DNA of 64,000 nucleotides from NCBI RefSeq assembly GCF_024643285.1, contig NZ_JAMSLW010000001.1, forward strand, positions 865,239 to 929,238, in the 5' to 3' direction. Positions 29,867-39,085 of the stretch are shown here, one piece after another. Position 1 is the first letter of the stretch, and each line of letters starts with the position of its first letter. The stretch comes from Parapedobacter lycopersici. GTDB lineage: Bacteria > Bacteroidota > Bacteroidia > Sphingobacteriales > Sphingobacteriaceae. The translations under genes were made by a program, and so were the position numbers. The notes beneath the pieces are model-generated. The model ran no database searches. It was given only the letters and a program-made list of their open reading frames with translations, and had not been told where the DNA came from.

Positions 29867-31324
29867 TCATTTATAGTCCGGGTTTTGCTCCAATTTACCG
29901 TTATTGTCAATTTCAGATTCCGGAAGCGGATAGAATCGATGCTTAGCCTGGTACCCCAACGGGCCAAATACCGTTTCACCCAGTCCCCACCGCCTGACAT
30001 CATGCAGCCGATGGTACTCAAAGGCGAGTTCTACCCGGCGCTCATGTACAATGGCTTCGAAAATCTCTTCTTTATTACCTACGGGAAATTCGGCCGTGGG
30101 CAGTTCGGGCATTTCGACACTGGGCCGGCTCCTCACCTTGTTAATGGCGGCAATCGCTTCATCGGGTTTGTTATTTTCATTGGCGGCTTCCGCGTACATC
30201 AGTATGACATCGGCCAGCCGGATAACAGGTACATTCCGCCAGCCATACGTATTGTTGGTCCGTTCAACCGGATACAGTCCTTTCTTCATGGTGAAACCCG
30301 TAGGCGTCCAGGCCGACTGATAAACCGGTGAAACATCGTCATAAGGATCGCCCTGCCGGAATATAGTGTAGTAAAGCCGGGGATCCGCACCGTTAATGGC
30401 TGTCGGCCCGTCGTAAGCTTCGTATTCATCGACCAAGTCCTGTGTCGGAAGCAGGTTAGCATAGCCGCCCTGTCCCTGCGGGTAATTATTCACCATACGG
30501 ACGCTTCCCTGATTAATCAGGTCGGCAAACTGCACTTCAAAGATGGACTCGGGATTATTATCCACCACAAGCAGGTCGGCAAAATCAGTTACCAATTGAT
30601 ACTCCTGTGAATTCATTACGTTGCCCAGGTGTGTTTCGGCCATCGGGTAATTTTTGGCGTATAAGTAAACTTTTCCCAGGAGCGCTTCCGCCGCCGCCTT
30701 AGAGGCCCGGCCGATATCGGCGCTGCTGTACTCAGCCTGTTTAGGCAATAATTCGTAGGCCTGTTTCAGATCGGCAACCATAAAATCGTACAGATCGGCT
30801 AACGCGCTTTTGGGCACCACGGCTTTATCGGCATCCGTCGGGTCTGCCTCGGTAATCATCGGTACCTCACCGAACAATGCCGTCAGGTGCCAGTAATATA
30901 ATGCCCGTAAGAAATAGGCCTCTCCCAGCATGCGTCCTTTTGCCGCTTCGTCTATCTCCATACCCGGCAGCTTCTGCAGGGCAATATTGGCCCGGAAAAT
31001 GCCTTCATAGCAAGTCTGCCAGACATCGTCAATAATCGCGTCATTGGTTGCAAAACTCCAGGAATCGAGTGAAAGTCCTTGGGTATTGTAGATGATGGCA
31101 TCATCAGTCGGGGCATCCGTCACTTTGGCGTAGTTGTTATTATAAAGCCCCGCAGCCCGGAGCGGGTTATAGGCAGCGGTGATTGTTGCTTTCGCATCCG
31201 TCAGCGTTTTGAAAAATGAATCCTCAGTTAATGAAGAGGTAGGGGTAATATCCAGGAAGTCGGCACTGCATCCGGCCAGCAGGCTTCCGGCTAACGCGAC
31301 TCCGGCAATTATATTCGTTTTCAT
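29867..31324 (-). CDS. SusD/RagB-family outer-membrane nutrient-binding lipoprotein
   Basis: A 485-residue SusD homologue with lipobox LAGC (Cys19). The N-terminal region starts DFLDITPTSSLTEDSFFKT, the standard opening of this family, and the C-terminal half has LADVILMYAEAANENNKPDEAIAAINKVRSR and VHERRVELAFEYHRLHDVRRWG, both diagnostic. It pairs with the STN-type SusC encoded 29 bp upstream. A hairpin follows it before the amidohydrolase gene. The ligand is unknown. Confidence 0.95.
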   Translation of the reverse strand: MKTNIIAGVALAGSLLAGCSADFLDITPTSSLTEDSFFKTLTDAKATITAAYNPLRAAGLYNNNYAKVTDAPTDDAIIYNTQGLSLDSWSFATNDAIIDDVWQTCYEGIFRANIALQKLPGMEIDEAAKGRMLGEAYFLRALYYWHLTALFGEVPMITEADPTDADKAVVPKSALADLYDFMVADLKQAYELLPKQAEYSSADIGRASKAAAEALLGKVYLYAKNYPMAETHLGNVMNSQEYQLVTDFADLLVVDNNPESIFEVQFADLINQGSVRMVNNYPQGQGGYANLLPTQDLVDEYEAYDGPTAINGADPRLYYTIFRQGDPYDDVSPVYQSAWTPTGFTMKKGLYPVERTNNTYGWRNVPVIRLADVILMYAEAANENNKPDEAIAAINKVRSRPSVEMPELPTAEFPVGNKEEIFEAIVHERRVELAFEYHRLHDVRRWGLGETVFGPLGYQAKHRFYPLPESEIDNNGKLEQNPDYK

Positions 31325-31353
31325 GATAAGTATCTTTTGTTATCGCAAGTCAG

Positions 31354-34300
31354 TTAAAATCCAAGTTGAAGCCCTGCTTCGAAGGTGCGCGGGATGGGAT
31401 ACATCCCGAAGTCAATCCCCCGGGTCAGTGAACTTCGACTGCCCTCGGTCAGTAATCCGATTTCGGGATTATATCCTTTGTAATTGGTGAAGGTAGCCAG
31501 GTTATTAGCGGCGATATAAATCCGAAGCGATGCATTCCACCGTTTTAAAGCATCCTTCAGGTCATATCCCAGCTGTACATTCTGTATGCGCAGGAATGAT
31601 CCATCCTCAAGGAACCGGGTGGAAGGGCGCGTGTTCTGCCCCGGGTTTCCGGTTACCGCCCGCGGAATAACGGTATTAGGATTGGCTACCGACCACCGGT
31701 TCAGCATCTCGGTGGTGGCATTGTTATCCCCTTCACCCTCATTCAGGTCGGACCAGATCAAATTATACAACTGGTGTCCCTGCTTTCCATTCAGGGCGAT
31801 GGACAGATCAAAGGCTTTGTATAAAAAGTTAAAGTTAAAGCCATAGGTAAAGTTGGGGAACGGGCTGCCGATTGTCGTCTGGTCGTTGGCATCAATCACA
31901 TTATTTCCATCCAGATCACGGTATTTGATATCGCCGGGAGCGGAACCCGACTGGCTGGCATGTCCATTCACTTCGTCCCAGTCCTGGAAAATCCCTTCCA
32001 TGATGTAGCCATAAAATGCACCTACTTCTCCACCCTCCTGTGTAATGGTAAGGGCTGATTGTTTGCCACTGTTCAGCTGGGCAATAATGGGTTTACCCGC
32101 ATTAAGACTGGTAATCCGGTTCTTATTCGTAGCGAAATTGCCGGACAATGAATATTCAAAATCGTTGATCCGATCCCGGTAGGTAGCCGTAAGCTCGAAG
32201 CCTTTATTCTGCAACGATCCGGCGTTGACAAATGCTCCCTCGTTCCGCCGGATTCCCGATGTGGTGGGTACCGGAAGCCGCAACAGGATATCATCGGTAT
32301 TTTTGATGTAGTAATCCATCACCAGGGAAAGCCTGTTATCGAGAAATCCGGCATCCAGCCCGATATTGGTCTGGGTAGTCACCTCCCATTTCAGGTTTGG
32401 GTTGCCCATGCTCAGGTAAGCGGAGCCCGACGATAGCGACTGATCGATGCCAAACACATAGTTCACCGCCCGTTCCACTACGGCATATTGCGCGAAGTTA
32501 CTGATCTCCTGGCTTCCCACCTGGCCGTGGCTGGCCCGGAGCGTTAATCCGGAGATGGCGTTTACATTTTCCAGGAAATTTTCACGCTTCAGGATCCAAC
32601 TACCCGACACCGAAGGAAATACACCATAGCGGTTATTTTTTCCAAACCGGGATGATCCATCGCGCCGCACGGTAGCCATCAGGTTATACCGCTGTTTATA
32701 CGAATAGCTAACCCTGCCCAATTGCGAACGAAGCGCCCAGCTGGTCTCGTTGCCAGTGATGTTCATATTTTCAAATGAGGCTCCGATGGTGCGCAGGTCA
32801 TTATTGGGAAAATCGCGCACCGCAACGCCGATATTCTTAATCCATGATTTCTGCTGTGATAAACCGGCTACCACGGTAAGGTCGTGTACCTCGTTGAAAG
32901 TCTTCTTGTAGGTCAATACATTTTCAATAATGTAGGAACTGTTCGAACCGTTGTCTTCATTTAACAGCGCCATATTATTTACCCGGTCCCCCATCCGGTA
33001 GGTGGGTATGAATTCAAATACGTTATTGAATGTCATCTCGCCGCCTGCGGAAAACCGGTTGGTCAATCCAGGCAGGATGTCTACCTCAACGTATGTGTTC
33101 CCCATCACTTTGTTGTCGGAATTCCGGCTGTCGGTTAACGCCAGCGTGCCAATGGTATTCTGCCGGCCTACCGGCGAATATTCCAGTCGGGGCCCGTCAT
33201 AACCACCTAGGGCATCGGGGTCATACACAGGCACCGTGGGCGACTGCTGTAGCAACTGGCGGATGGTATAGGACGCCTGGTTAAATGTACCGGTCCACTT
33301 ATTCCGGCTTAGCTCCACGGTTTCGCCTACCCGTACACGCTTTCCGATCTTAAAATCGGAATTGATACGTGCAGAATAGCGGTCATAGCTACTGTTAGGC
33401 AACGTGCCGTCCTGGCCGAGGTAACCCAGCGAGAAGGAGTAATTGGACGATTCGTTACCCCCGGAAATGCTTAGCCAATAATTCTGGCTCGCCGCCCGCT
33501 TGAACCCTTCTTCCTGCCAGTCGGTATTTGTCTGGAGGTTTTTTGATTTTAGGGGCTCCACCAATGAAACGGGGATCGTTCTCCCTGCATTCTGGTAGGC
33601 TTCCGTGGCATAATCAATGTATTGCGCCGAGTTCATCAATGGCAGGAATTTAGTCACGTCCGAAAACCCCGCAGTCGCTTTAAACTGCACCTGTGTGGCG
33701 CCGGCTTTGCCCCGGTTGGTTGTGATGATTACCACACCGTTTGCAGCGCGGGCACCATAAATAGCCGATGCGGAAGCATCTTTCAGTATTTGCATGGATT
33801 CGATATTCTCCGGATTCAGCGAAGCAAGCGGATTAAAATTCCGGCTTGAACCCTCGGTCAATACCGGGATTCCGTCAATCACGAAAAGCGGATTCCCATT
33901 CCCGAAGGTAGTGACCCCCCGGATATTCATATCCAACGCTCCCCCCGGCTGTCCACTGGTGGGGGTGATATTGACGCCGGCAATTTTTCCCTGCAGCGCT
34001 TCCTGGAAGCCCCCGGCCGTAACGCGGTTAATTTCTTCACCGCTAATAGAAGAAATTGCTCCGGTGATTTCACTGCGGCGCTGCGTACCATAGCCGATCA
34101 CCACTACCTCATCCAGGTCGCTTACCGATTCCTGAAGCGTGGCATTGACAACAGCGGCAGTACCAACTGCCAATTCCCGCGTCTCATACCCAATAATGGT
34201 AAAAACCAGGGCTGCATCCGACTGGCTTACGGCGATCCGGTATGTTCCTTCCTCATTTGTGGTGGTGGCTGCCGTAGTACCCTTTACGGATACCGTTACA

Positions 34301-34701
34301 CCCGGCAGCGGATTCCCCTGTGCGTCGGTCACCCTGCCCGTAATTTCCTGCTGTTTCGGAACAGCGGGCTTAAAAACGATGATTGTATTATCCCGGATCC
34401 GGTATTGTAAAGGGGTATATTTAAAACATTCCGTCAACAGTTCTTCAACGGTGCGGCCCACCGCATGAACGTTGATGAGCGGTGCTTTTCCCAAATCTTC
34501 GTTGTTGTAAATGAACTGATAGTTCGTTTCCTGTTGAATGATCTGGAATAGCTTGACGAGTTTTTCATTTTTTAGCGTTACGGTCAGTCGATGCTGGGAT
34601 CGGGCAACGAGATTGGTCGCCAGCAGCATTGCGGCGAGCACAAGCACCCAGCTACGCATAACCTTGCCCTGAAGAAAACAGGTGTACTGATTTTTTATCA
34701 T
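31354..34701 (-). CDS. SusC/RagA-family TonB-linked transporter with STN signalling domain
   Basis: A 1115-residue outer-membrane transporter. After the signal peptide comes an STN domain (about residues 35-110), which in FecA-type systems touches the anti-sigma factor. A carboxypeptidase-regulatory-like domain (about 118-195), the plug with DASASAIYGARAANGVVIITTNRG, and a 22-stranded-type barrel ending FEAGLQLGF follow. The order sigma, FecR, SusC, SusD fits ligand-triggered activation of its own transcription. A terminator at 34789-34820 separates it from fecR, so it should have its own promoter in the 87 bp between that hairpin and its start. Confidence 0.95.
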   Translation of the reverse strand: MIKNQYTCFLQGKVMRSWVLVLAAMLLATNLVARSQHRLTVTLKNEKLVKLFQIIQQETNYQFIYNNEDLGKAPLINVHAVGRTVEELLTECFKYTPLQYRIRDNTIIVFKPAVPKQQEITGRVTDAQGNPLPGVTVSVKGTTAATTTNEEGTYRIAVSQSDAALVFTIIGYETRELAVGTAAVVNATLQESVSDLDEVVVIGYGTQRRSEITGAISSISGEEINRVTAGGFQEALQGKIAGVNITPTSGQPGGALDMNIRGVTTFGNGNPLFVIDGIPVLTEGSSRNFNPLASLNPENIESMQILKDASASAIYGARAANGVVIITTNRGKAGATQVQFKATAGFSDVTKFLPLMNSAQYIDYATEAYQNAGRTIPVSLVEPLKSKNLQTNTDWQEEGFKRAASQNYWLSISGGNESSNYSFSLGYLGQDGTLPNSSYDRYSARINSDFKIGKRVRVGETVELSRNKWTGTFNQASYTIRQLLQQSPTVPVYDPDALGGYDGPRLEYSPVGRQNTIGTLALTDSRNSDNKVMGNTYVEVDILPGLTNRFSAGGEMTFNNVFEFIPTYRMGDRVNNMALLNEDNGSNSSYIIENVLTYKKTFNEVHDLTVVAGLSQQKSWIKNIGVAVRDFPNNDLRTIGASFENMNITGNETSWALRSQLGRVSYSYKQRYNLMATVRRDGSSRFGKNNRYGVFPSVSGSWILKRENFLENVNAISGLTLRASHGQVGSQEISNFAQYAVVERAVNYVFGIDQSLSSGSAYLSMGNPNLKWEVTTQTNIGLDAGFLDNRLSLVMDYYIKNTDDILLRLPVPTTSGIRRNEGAFVNAGSLQNKGFELTATYRDRINDFEYSLSGNFATNKNRITSLNAGKPIIAQLNSGKQSALTITQEGGEVGAFYGYIMEGIFQDWDEVNGHASQSGSAPGDIKYRDLDGNNVIDANDQTTIGSPFPNFTYGFNFNFLYKAFDLSIALNGKQGHQLYNLIWSDLNEGEGDNNATTEMLNRWSVANPNTVIPRAVTGNPGQNTRPSTRFLEDGSFLRIQNVQLGYDLKDALKRWNASLRIYIAANNLATFTNYKGYNPEIGLLTEGSRSSLTRGIDFGMYPIPRTFEAGLQLGF

Positions 34702-34788
34702 AATGTCAATTTATAAGTGTTAGTTACGGGAGTTTCCCCCGATTATGGAATAGAAACAACAGGAGGGATTAAACGGGTGACAGGAAAG

Positions 34789-34820
34789 AAAAAAACGGCC
34801 CCTGTTTTTTTAACAAGGGC
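34789..34820 (-). terminator. Intrinsic terminator between fecR and susC (first sigma module)
   Basis: On the minus strand GCCCTTGTT (34820-34812) pairs with AACAGGGGC (34806-34798), nine pairs including one G-T, around a loop of five A. The stem is followed by CG and seven T (34795-34789). It lies 35 bp after the fecR stop and 87 bp before the susC start. Confidence 0.75.
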
Positions 34821-34854
34821 ACATATAAAAACCAATACCAATTTTATGAACCGG

Positions 34855-36090
34855 TTACGGGTGTATTTTATCGATTGACAGGATACCGTTTCGCAGGGTA
34901 AACTGCACTTTTGAAGTTTCGGCAATGATATCCAGCAGGAACTGGATATCCGTATAGCGCCGCAACCGGCCGGTAAAATGATAGTTTTTCACCTCATTGT
35001 CGGCAAATTGCGCTTTTATGCCATACCATGTTGCCAATTCATGCATCAGGGATACAAGCGATTCATTTTCAAAAATGAAAAGCCCGTCTTTCCAGGCAAG
35101 CACCTTCCGGGCATCGGCCTTATTTACAACCATGGCTGCTTCACCCGTTACCACTGCTTCATAACCGGGTTGCAGCAGGGTCGACTGTGTACCCTGACGG
35201 GAAGAGACCTGTAATGAGCCGTCCAGTAATGCGGTGCGGTCGGTTTTGTCTTCCGGATAGGACTTTACATTGAACCGGGTACCCAGCACCCTGATCTGTG
35301 ATTGTTCCGTCACGACAATAAAAGGTTTATCGCGGTCGTGTGCCACTTCAAAATACGCTTCCCCTTTTAATGTCACCCGCCGTTCCTCGCCATCAAATGC
35401 CGTCGGATACCGGATCGCGGAGGCCGCGTTCAGCCATACCCGCGTTCCATCAGCCAATGTTAAATGATAAGTCCGTGCCACGGGAGTTATTACCGTATTC
35501 ATTACGGCGGGCAGCTGCGCGGACCGCTTTTCGGTTGCATAGGCAAGCCCACTGCCGGTTTCCGTGATCTGTGTACCATCCTGCTCATGCAATAAATCCG
35601 GGTTGTCGCCCAGCGCAACGGTTTTCCCATCGCCCATAATCAGCGTAATCTCGTTGGCAGCGGCCGGCGGGACAAGAATCTCCGGAACAGTCACTTGCTG
35701 CGGGGCAGTGTCCGGTGTTTCCCGGTGCGCTGCTGACAGCGGATCCGCCTGTTGAAAAACACCATAGTAAACGGATAATCCCGCCATCGCAAATACCGCT
35801 AACGCGGCGGCATATGCAAAAATACGTTTTAAGGGAAATCTCCGCTGTTTACCGGTTGTTGCGCGCTGTACCTGTGACCACAGGGTATCCGATCGGGTAT
35901 CGTCAGGCCATTGCCGTAATTGAGTGCCGGCATAGTCTACATTCGTTAACCTTGCCCACAGCTCAGCATGGGTATGATGCGCTTCCCTCCATTTTTCCAA
36001 TACGAGCAGCTCCTCTTCCTGAATATCATTACGGAGGTATTTATCGATCAACGCCGCGATTTCAAAATCTATATGGTCGTCTTTTATCAT
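34855..36090 (-). CDS. FecR-family anti-sigma factor / sigma regulator
   Basis: A 411-residue inner-membrane protein. The N-terminal part (about 1-88) is cytoplasmic and should hold the ECF sigma factor. One transmembrane helix lies at about 90-110. The periplasmic FecR domain (about 190-290) has the conserved LADGTRVWLNAASAIRYPTAF, VTLKGEAYFEVAHDRDKPFIV and RVLGTRFNVKSYPED. The DUF4974 domain follows (about 335-405). It receives the signal from the STN domain of the SusC encoded downstream. The cognate sigma gene ends 41 bp upstream. Confidence 0.94.
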   Translation of the reverse strand: MIKDDHIDFEIAALIDKYLRNDIQEEELLVLEKWREAHHTHAELWARLTNVDYAGTQLRQWPDDTRSDTLWSQVQRATTGKQRRFPLKRIFAYAAALAVFAMAGLSVYYGVFQQADPLSAAHRETPDTAPQQVTVPEILVPPAAANEITLIMGDGKTVALGDNPDLLHEQDGTQITETGSGLAYATEKRSAQLPAVMNTVITPVARTYHLTLADGTRVWLNAASAIRYPTAFDGEERRVTLKGEAYFEVAHDRDKPFIVVTEQSQIRVLGTRFNVKSYPEDKTDRTALLDGSLQVSSRQGTQSTLLQPGYEAVVTGEAAMVVNKADARKVLAWKDGLFIFENESLVSLMHELATWYGIKAQFADNEVKNYHFTGRLRRYTDIQFLLDIIAETSKVQFTLRNGILSIDKIHP

Positions 36091-36131
36091 GCTGCTTCAG
36101 TATAACAATCAATTTCCCGATCAGGGTTACA

Positions 36132-36701
36132 TCATCGATGGAATATTTCCGTTATCAGGAGAAAAAGGCCCGGCGACAAGTTCTTTAAAAATACCCGCAG
36201 GCTGCGCAATGCACGCAGTTTCTGCGTTTTCACTGTATTAATCGAGACATCCAGGGCATCCGCCACTTCCTGATTGCTCATTTCCGCAAAATACCCAAGA
36301 TAGATCACATCCTTACAGCCATTAGGTAGTTTTTCAATGGCATCATACAACCCATTGAACACTTCTGTCTCAATGATTTTTGATTCAATAAACTGTTCTT
36401 CTATCTGATTTCCCTGCCGGGAGATATATTTGTCGACGACCTTGGTGTGCTTGTAGGCATTACGGCATGAGTTTTTAACACACAGGTAGAGAAATGCCTT
36501 AATGGATAAAAGGTCAGCGAAACGTTCCCTGCGGCACCACAATTTCACAAAAGCCTCTTGCACGATATCCTCGGCAACAGCCGTATCCAAAACTATTTCC
36601 GTAGCTAAGTAGAGAAGGCGCTTGTTAAATAAGTCAAAAACCGACTTAAAGGCCTTCTCATCCCCATTTTTGACTTGAAGCACTAACTGATGTTGGTCCA
36701 C
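36132..36701 (-). CDS. ECF RNA polymerase sigma factor (FecI-like)
   Basis: A 189-residue sigma-70 factor of the Bacteroidota SusC-linked ECF group. Region 2 is seen in FKSVFDLFNKRLLYLATEIV and DIVQEAFVKLWCRRE (about 20-70), and region 4 in LPNGCKDVIYLGYFAEMSNQ followed by EVADALDVSINTVKTQKLRAL (about 123-170). It should direct transcription of the susCD genes downstream when released by its FecR partner. It starts the first sigma module. TATATTCG in the 101-bp gap upstream is one base from a -7 element, which is weak. Confidence 0.94.
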   Translation of the reverse strand: MDQHQLVLQVKNGDEKAFKSVFDLFNKRLLYLATEIVLDTAVAEDIVQEAFVKLWCRRERFADLLSIKAFLYLCVKNSCRNAYKHTKVVDKYISRQGNQIEEQFIESKIIETEVFNGLYDAIEKLPNGCKDVIYLGYFAEMSNQEVADALDVSINTVKTQKLRALRSLRVFLKNLSPGLFLLITEIFHR

Positions 36702-36802
36702 CCTGTTTGTCTCTTTTCAAGCACGCTTGCCGTAAATAATTTAGTTCGTTATAATTAGGGCACGAATATAGGGAAATTTCGATCAGCTGTTTCTATTTTT
36801 TC

Positions 36803-37774
36803 TCATCGGTTTACGACATTCTCCGGCGCACCGTCCAAGAAAGCCGTCAGATTATTAACAACACTGTTCATTAAGCGTACTCTTGCCTCTTTTGTCGCCC
36901 AGGCAATATGTGGAGTGATCACACAATTTTTAGCCGTAAAAAGTGGGTTTCCAGCCGGAGGGGGCTCGGTTGATAGCACATCCAATCCCGCTCCGGCTAT
37001 GTGTCCTTCATTCAGTGCTGTGGCCAGGTCCTCTTCCACGATAAGCGGCCCTCTCGACGTGTTCACCAGAAACGCAGTTTCTTTCATCTTAGCCAAGGTA
37101 TCCTTATTAATCAATCCGGCCGTCTGTGGGGTAAGTGGGCAATGAATACTGACAACGTCTGATTGGGTCAGCAGCTCATCCAGCGTACCCCATTGGAAGT
37201 TTCCGCGATGGGACTGATCGGTTTGGGTACGGCTGTGGCCGATGATGTTCATACCAAATGCGGATGCTACGTCGGCCACTTTCTGCCCGATATCCCCAAA
37301 TCCAATGATTCCAATGGTCTTATCCATCAGCTCAACCAATGGATAGTCCCAGAAACAGAAATCGGGGGAGCGCGACCATTTTCCTTCCATCACACTGTCA
37401 CTATGCCGCTGAACACGGTGGCAAAGTTCCAGCAACAACGCAAATGTCAGCTGAACAACCGATGAGGTGCTGTATCCAGGCACATTGGTTACAACAATTC
37501 CCCGTTTTTTTGCTTCGTCAATATCAATGATATTATAGCCCGTGGCGAGCACGCCTATATAAGTAAGTTTGGGCAATTGTGCCAAAACGGTAGACCTTAT
37601 AGGTACTTTATTGGTAAGAATTACGTCGGCATCGGCTGCGCGTTCCACAATTTCCGCTTCCTTTGTCCGGTCAAATACGGTCAGCTGGCCGTATTTCTCC
37701 AGTGCACTCCAATCAAGATCACCCGGATTCAGACCATACCCGTCCAATACCACTATTTTTTTGATGTTTATCAT
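36803..37774 (-). CDS. D-2-hydroxyacid dehydrogenase (glycerate/hydroxypyruvate type)
   Basis: A 323-residue NAD(P)-dependent oxidoreductase of the D-isomer-specific 2-hydroxyacid dehydrogenase family. Nucleotide-binding GFGDIG lies at 158-163. The catalytic triad is Arg241 (VNTSRGPL), Glu270 (LDVLSTEPP) and His289 (ITPHIAW). The spacing and the N-terminus IKKIVVLDGYGLNPGDLDW are those of glycerate dehydrogenase/hydroxypyruvate reductase, but the substrate could be another 2-oxoacid. An in-frame ATG 24 bp further upstream (37798) is possible. It follows glycerate kinase by about 150 bp and may have its own promoter there. It fits a role in balancing hydroxypyruvate and glycerate. Confidence 0.9.
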   Translation of the reverse strand: MINIKKIVVLDGYGLNPGDLDWSALEKYGQLTVFDRTKEAEIVERAADADVILTNKVPIRSTVLAQLPKLTYIGVLATGYNIIDIDEAKKRGIVVTNVPGYSTSSVVQLTFALLLELCHRVQRHSDSVMEGKWSRSPDFCFWDYPLVELMDKTIGIIGFGDIGQKVADVASAFGMNIIGHSRTQTDQSHRGNFQWGTLDELLTQSDVVSIHCPLTPQTAGLINKDTLAKMKETAFLVNTSRGPLIVEEDLATALNEGHIAGAGLDVLSTEPPPAGNPLFTAKNCVITPHIAWATKEARVRLMNSVVNNLTAFLDGAPENVVNR

Positions 37775-37812
37775 TAGCTTTTTGATTTTAATGTTCAATA
37801 TTAAAGATAACT

Positions 37813-37851
37813 TTCATCAAAAAGTAAAAGCAATTATAAATTCATCAAAAA
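37813..37851. promoter_or_regulatory. Direct repeat upstream of the hydroxyacid dehydrogenase gene (possible operator)
   Basis: TTCATCAAAAA occurs at 37813-37823 and again at 37841-37851, a 28-bp centre spacing, in the AT-rich 128-bp gap between glycerate kinase and the dehydrogenase gene. A TTG-N21-TATCTTTA on the minus strand overlaps it. It may be a regulator site, or simple AT-rich repetition. Confidence 0.3.
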
Positions 37852-37926
37852 AATACATTACGATCCGGTAAATGCAGTCCAGTAATCCGGCGGGCGCTCC
37901 GACGGCAATAAAAAGGACAACTGGAT

Positions 37927-39066
37927 TTATGGTCGGCCAAATTGCGCAATTAAATCGCCGAGCTGCGTGGCTGAGCGCACCAGGTTTTGGGAAGTGGTAC
38001 GCAGCGCTTCCTCCAACGGAACAGGACCATTGCCGATAGCGAGCAGTACGTCAAAATATTGTTTCAGGGCGGGATGATCTTCAACGGGTACCTTACCAGC
38101 CAGTCCGATCACCGGAATATTACGGTTCTTAGCCCTACTGGCTACGCCAAATGGTCCCTTCCCTTCCAATGTCTGTGTATCGATACTCCCTTCCGCTGTA
38201 ATCACCAGATCACTTTTTGCGAGCGATTCATCAAACCTGGTCAGGTCCAGAAAATAATCGATCCCATTGGCCAATGTGGCTTCCAACAGGCCGTATAATC
38301 CTGCACTTGCGCCGCCGGCAACCCCACCGGAACGGATATCGGCAAGATTAATCCCTGTTTCGGCAAAAATCACTCCAGCATAGTGCCGGAGCGTATCCTC
38401 CAGTTGTTCAACCATCTCCGGGTTGGCACCCTTCTGGGGACCAAAAATGCGGGCCGCACCGTTTTCACCAAGCAGTGGATTCAGCACGTCGCACAGTATA
38501 GTAATCCGGCAATTTTTTAAGCGCTCGTCGACCGCGGATCGGTCAATTGCGTGCAATCGTTGAAGTCCGTAAGGAAGGTCCAAGATGGGCTGACCCTGAC
38601 GATCCAAAAAACGCACACCCAATGCCGCCAATATGCCGCTGCCGCCATCAACCGTAGCCGATCCACCCATTCCGATGACGACGTGTGTTACACCTTTATC
38701 CAACGCCGCACGAACCAATTCGCCAGTGCCGTAAGAGCTGGCATGCAGCGGATTCAGCGTCTCCGGCGTTAACAGGTGCAAACCCGAAGCGTCTGCCATC
38801 TCGATTACAGCTGTCCGTCCGTTTTCAATCAACCCGAAAGAAGCGGAAACAGGCCTGCCCAACGGGTCTTTTACCCGGGCATGGATAAATGTCCCCTTGC
38901 ATCTTTCGATAATTAACCTACCGGTGCCGTTGCCCCCGTCGCCAATCGGAAAGCATTCGGCGGTACAGGAAAGCTGACTGGCGGCCAGGCCCTTTTGTAT
39001 ACTGGCCGCCACATCAGGTGCGTCAAGCGCATGTTTAAAGGCATTGGGAGCAATGAGAATATGCAT
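37927..39066 (-). CDS. glxK: Glycerate kinase (GarK/GlxK family)
   Basis: A 379-residue member of the glycerate kinase type 1 family, which phosphorylates D-glycerate, usually to 2-phosphoglycerate. Family marks are the start HILIAPNAFKHALDAPDVAASI, GDGGNGTGRLI, VIGMGGSATVDGGSGILAALG, GGVAGGASAGLYGLL and ITAEGSIDTQTLEGKGPFGVA, all in the expected order, and the length is normal. It follows the tartronate-semialdehyde-reductase-like gene by 19 bp, the same pairing as garR-garK in E. coli, which strongly suggests that glycerate is a pathway intermediate here. Confidence 0.95.
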   Translation of the reverse strand: MHILIAPNAFKHALDAPDVAASIQKGLAASQLSCTAECFPIGDGGNGTGRLIIERCKGTFIHARVKDPLGRPVSASFGLIENGRTAVIEMADASGLHLLTPETLNPLHASSYGTGELVRAALDKGVTHVVIGMGGSATVDGGSGILAALGVRFLDRQGQPILDLPYGLQRLHAIDRSAVDERLKNCRITILCDVLNPLLGENGAARIFGPQKGANPEMVEQLEDTLRHYAGVIFAETGINLADIRSGGVAGGASAGLYGLLEATLANGIDYFLDLTRFDESLAKSDLVITAEGSIDTQTLEGKGPFGVASRAKNRNIPVIGLAGKVPVEDHPALKQYFDVLLAIGNGPVPLEEALRTTSQNLVRSATQLGDLIAQFGRP

Positions 39067-39085
39067 TGGTGAAGCTATTATTTGG

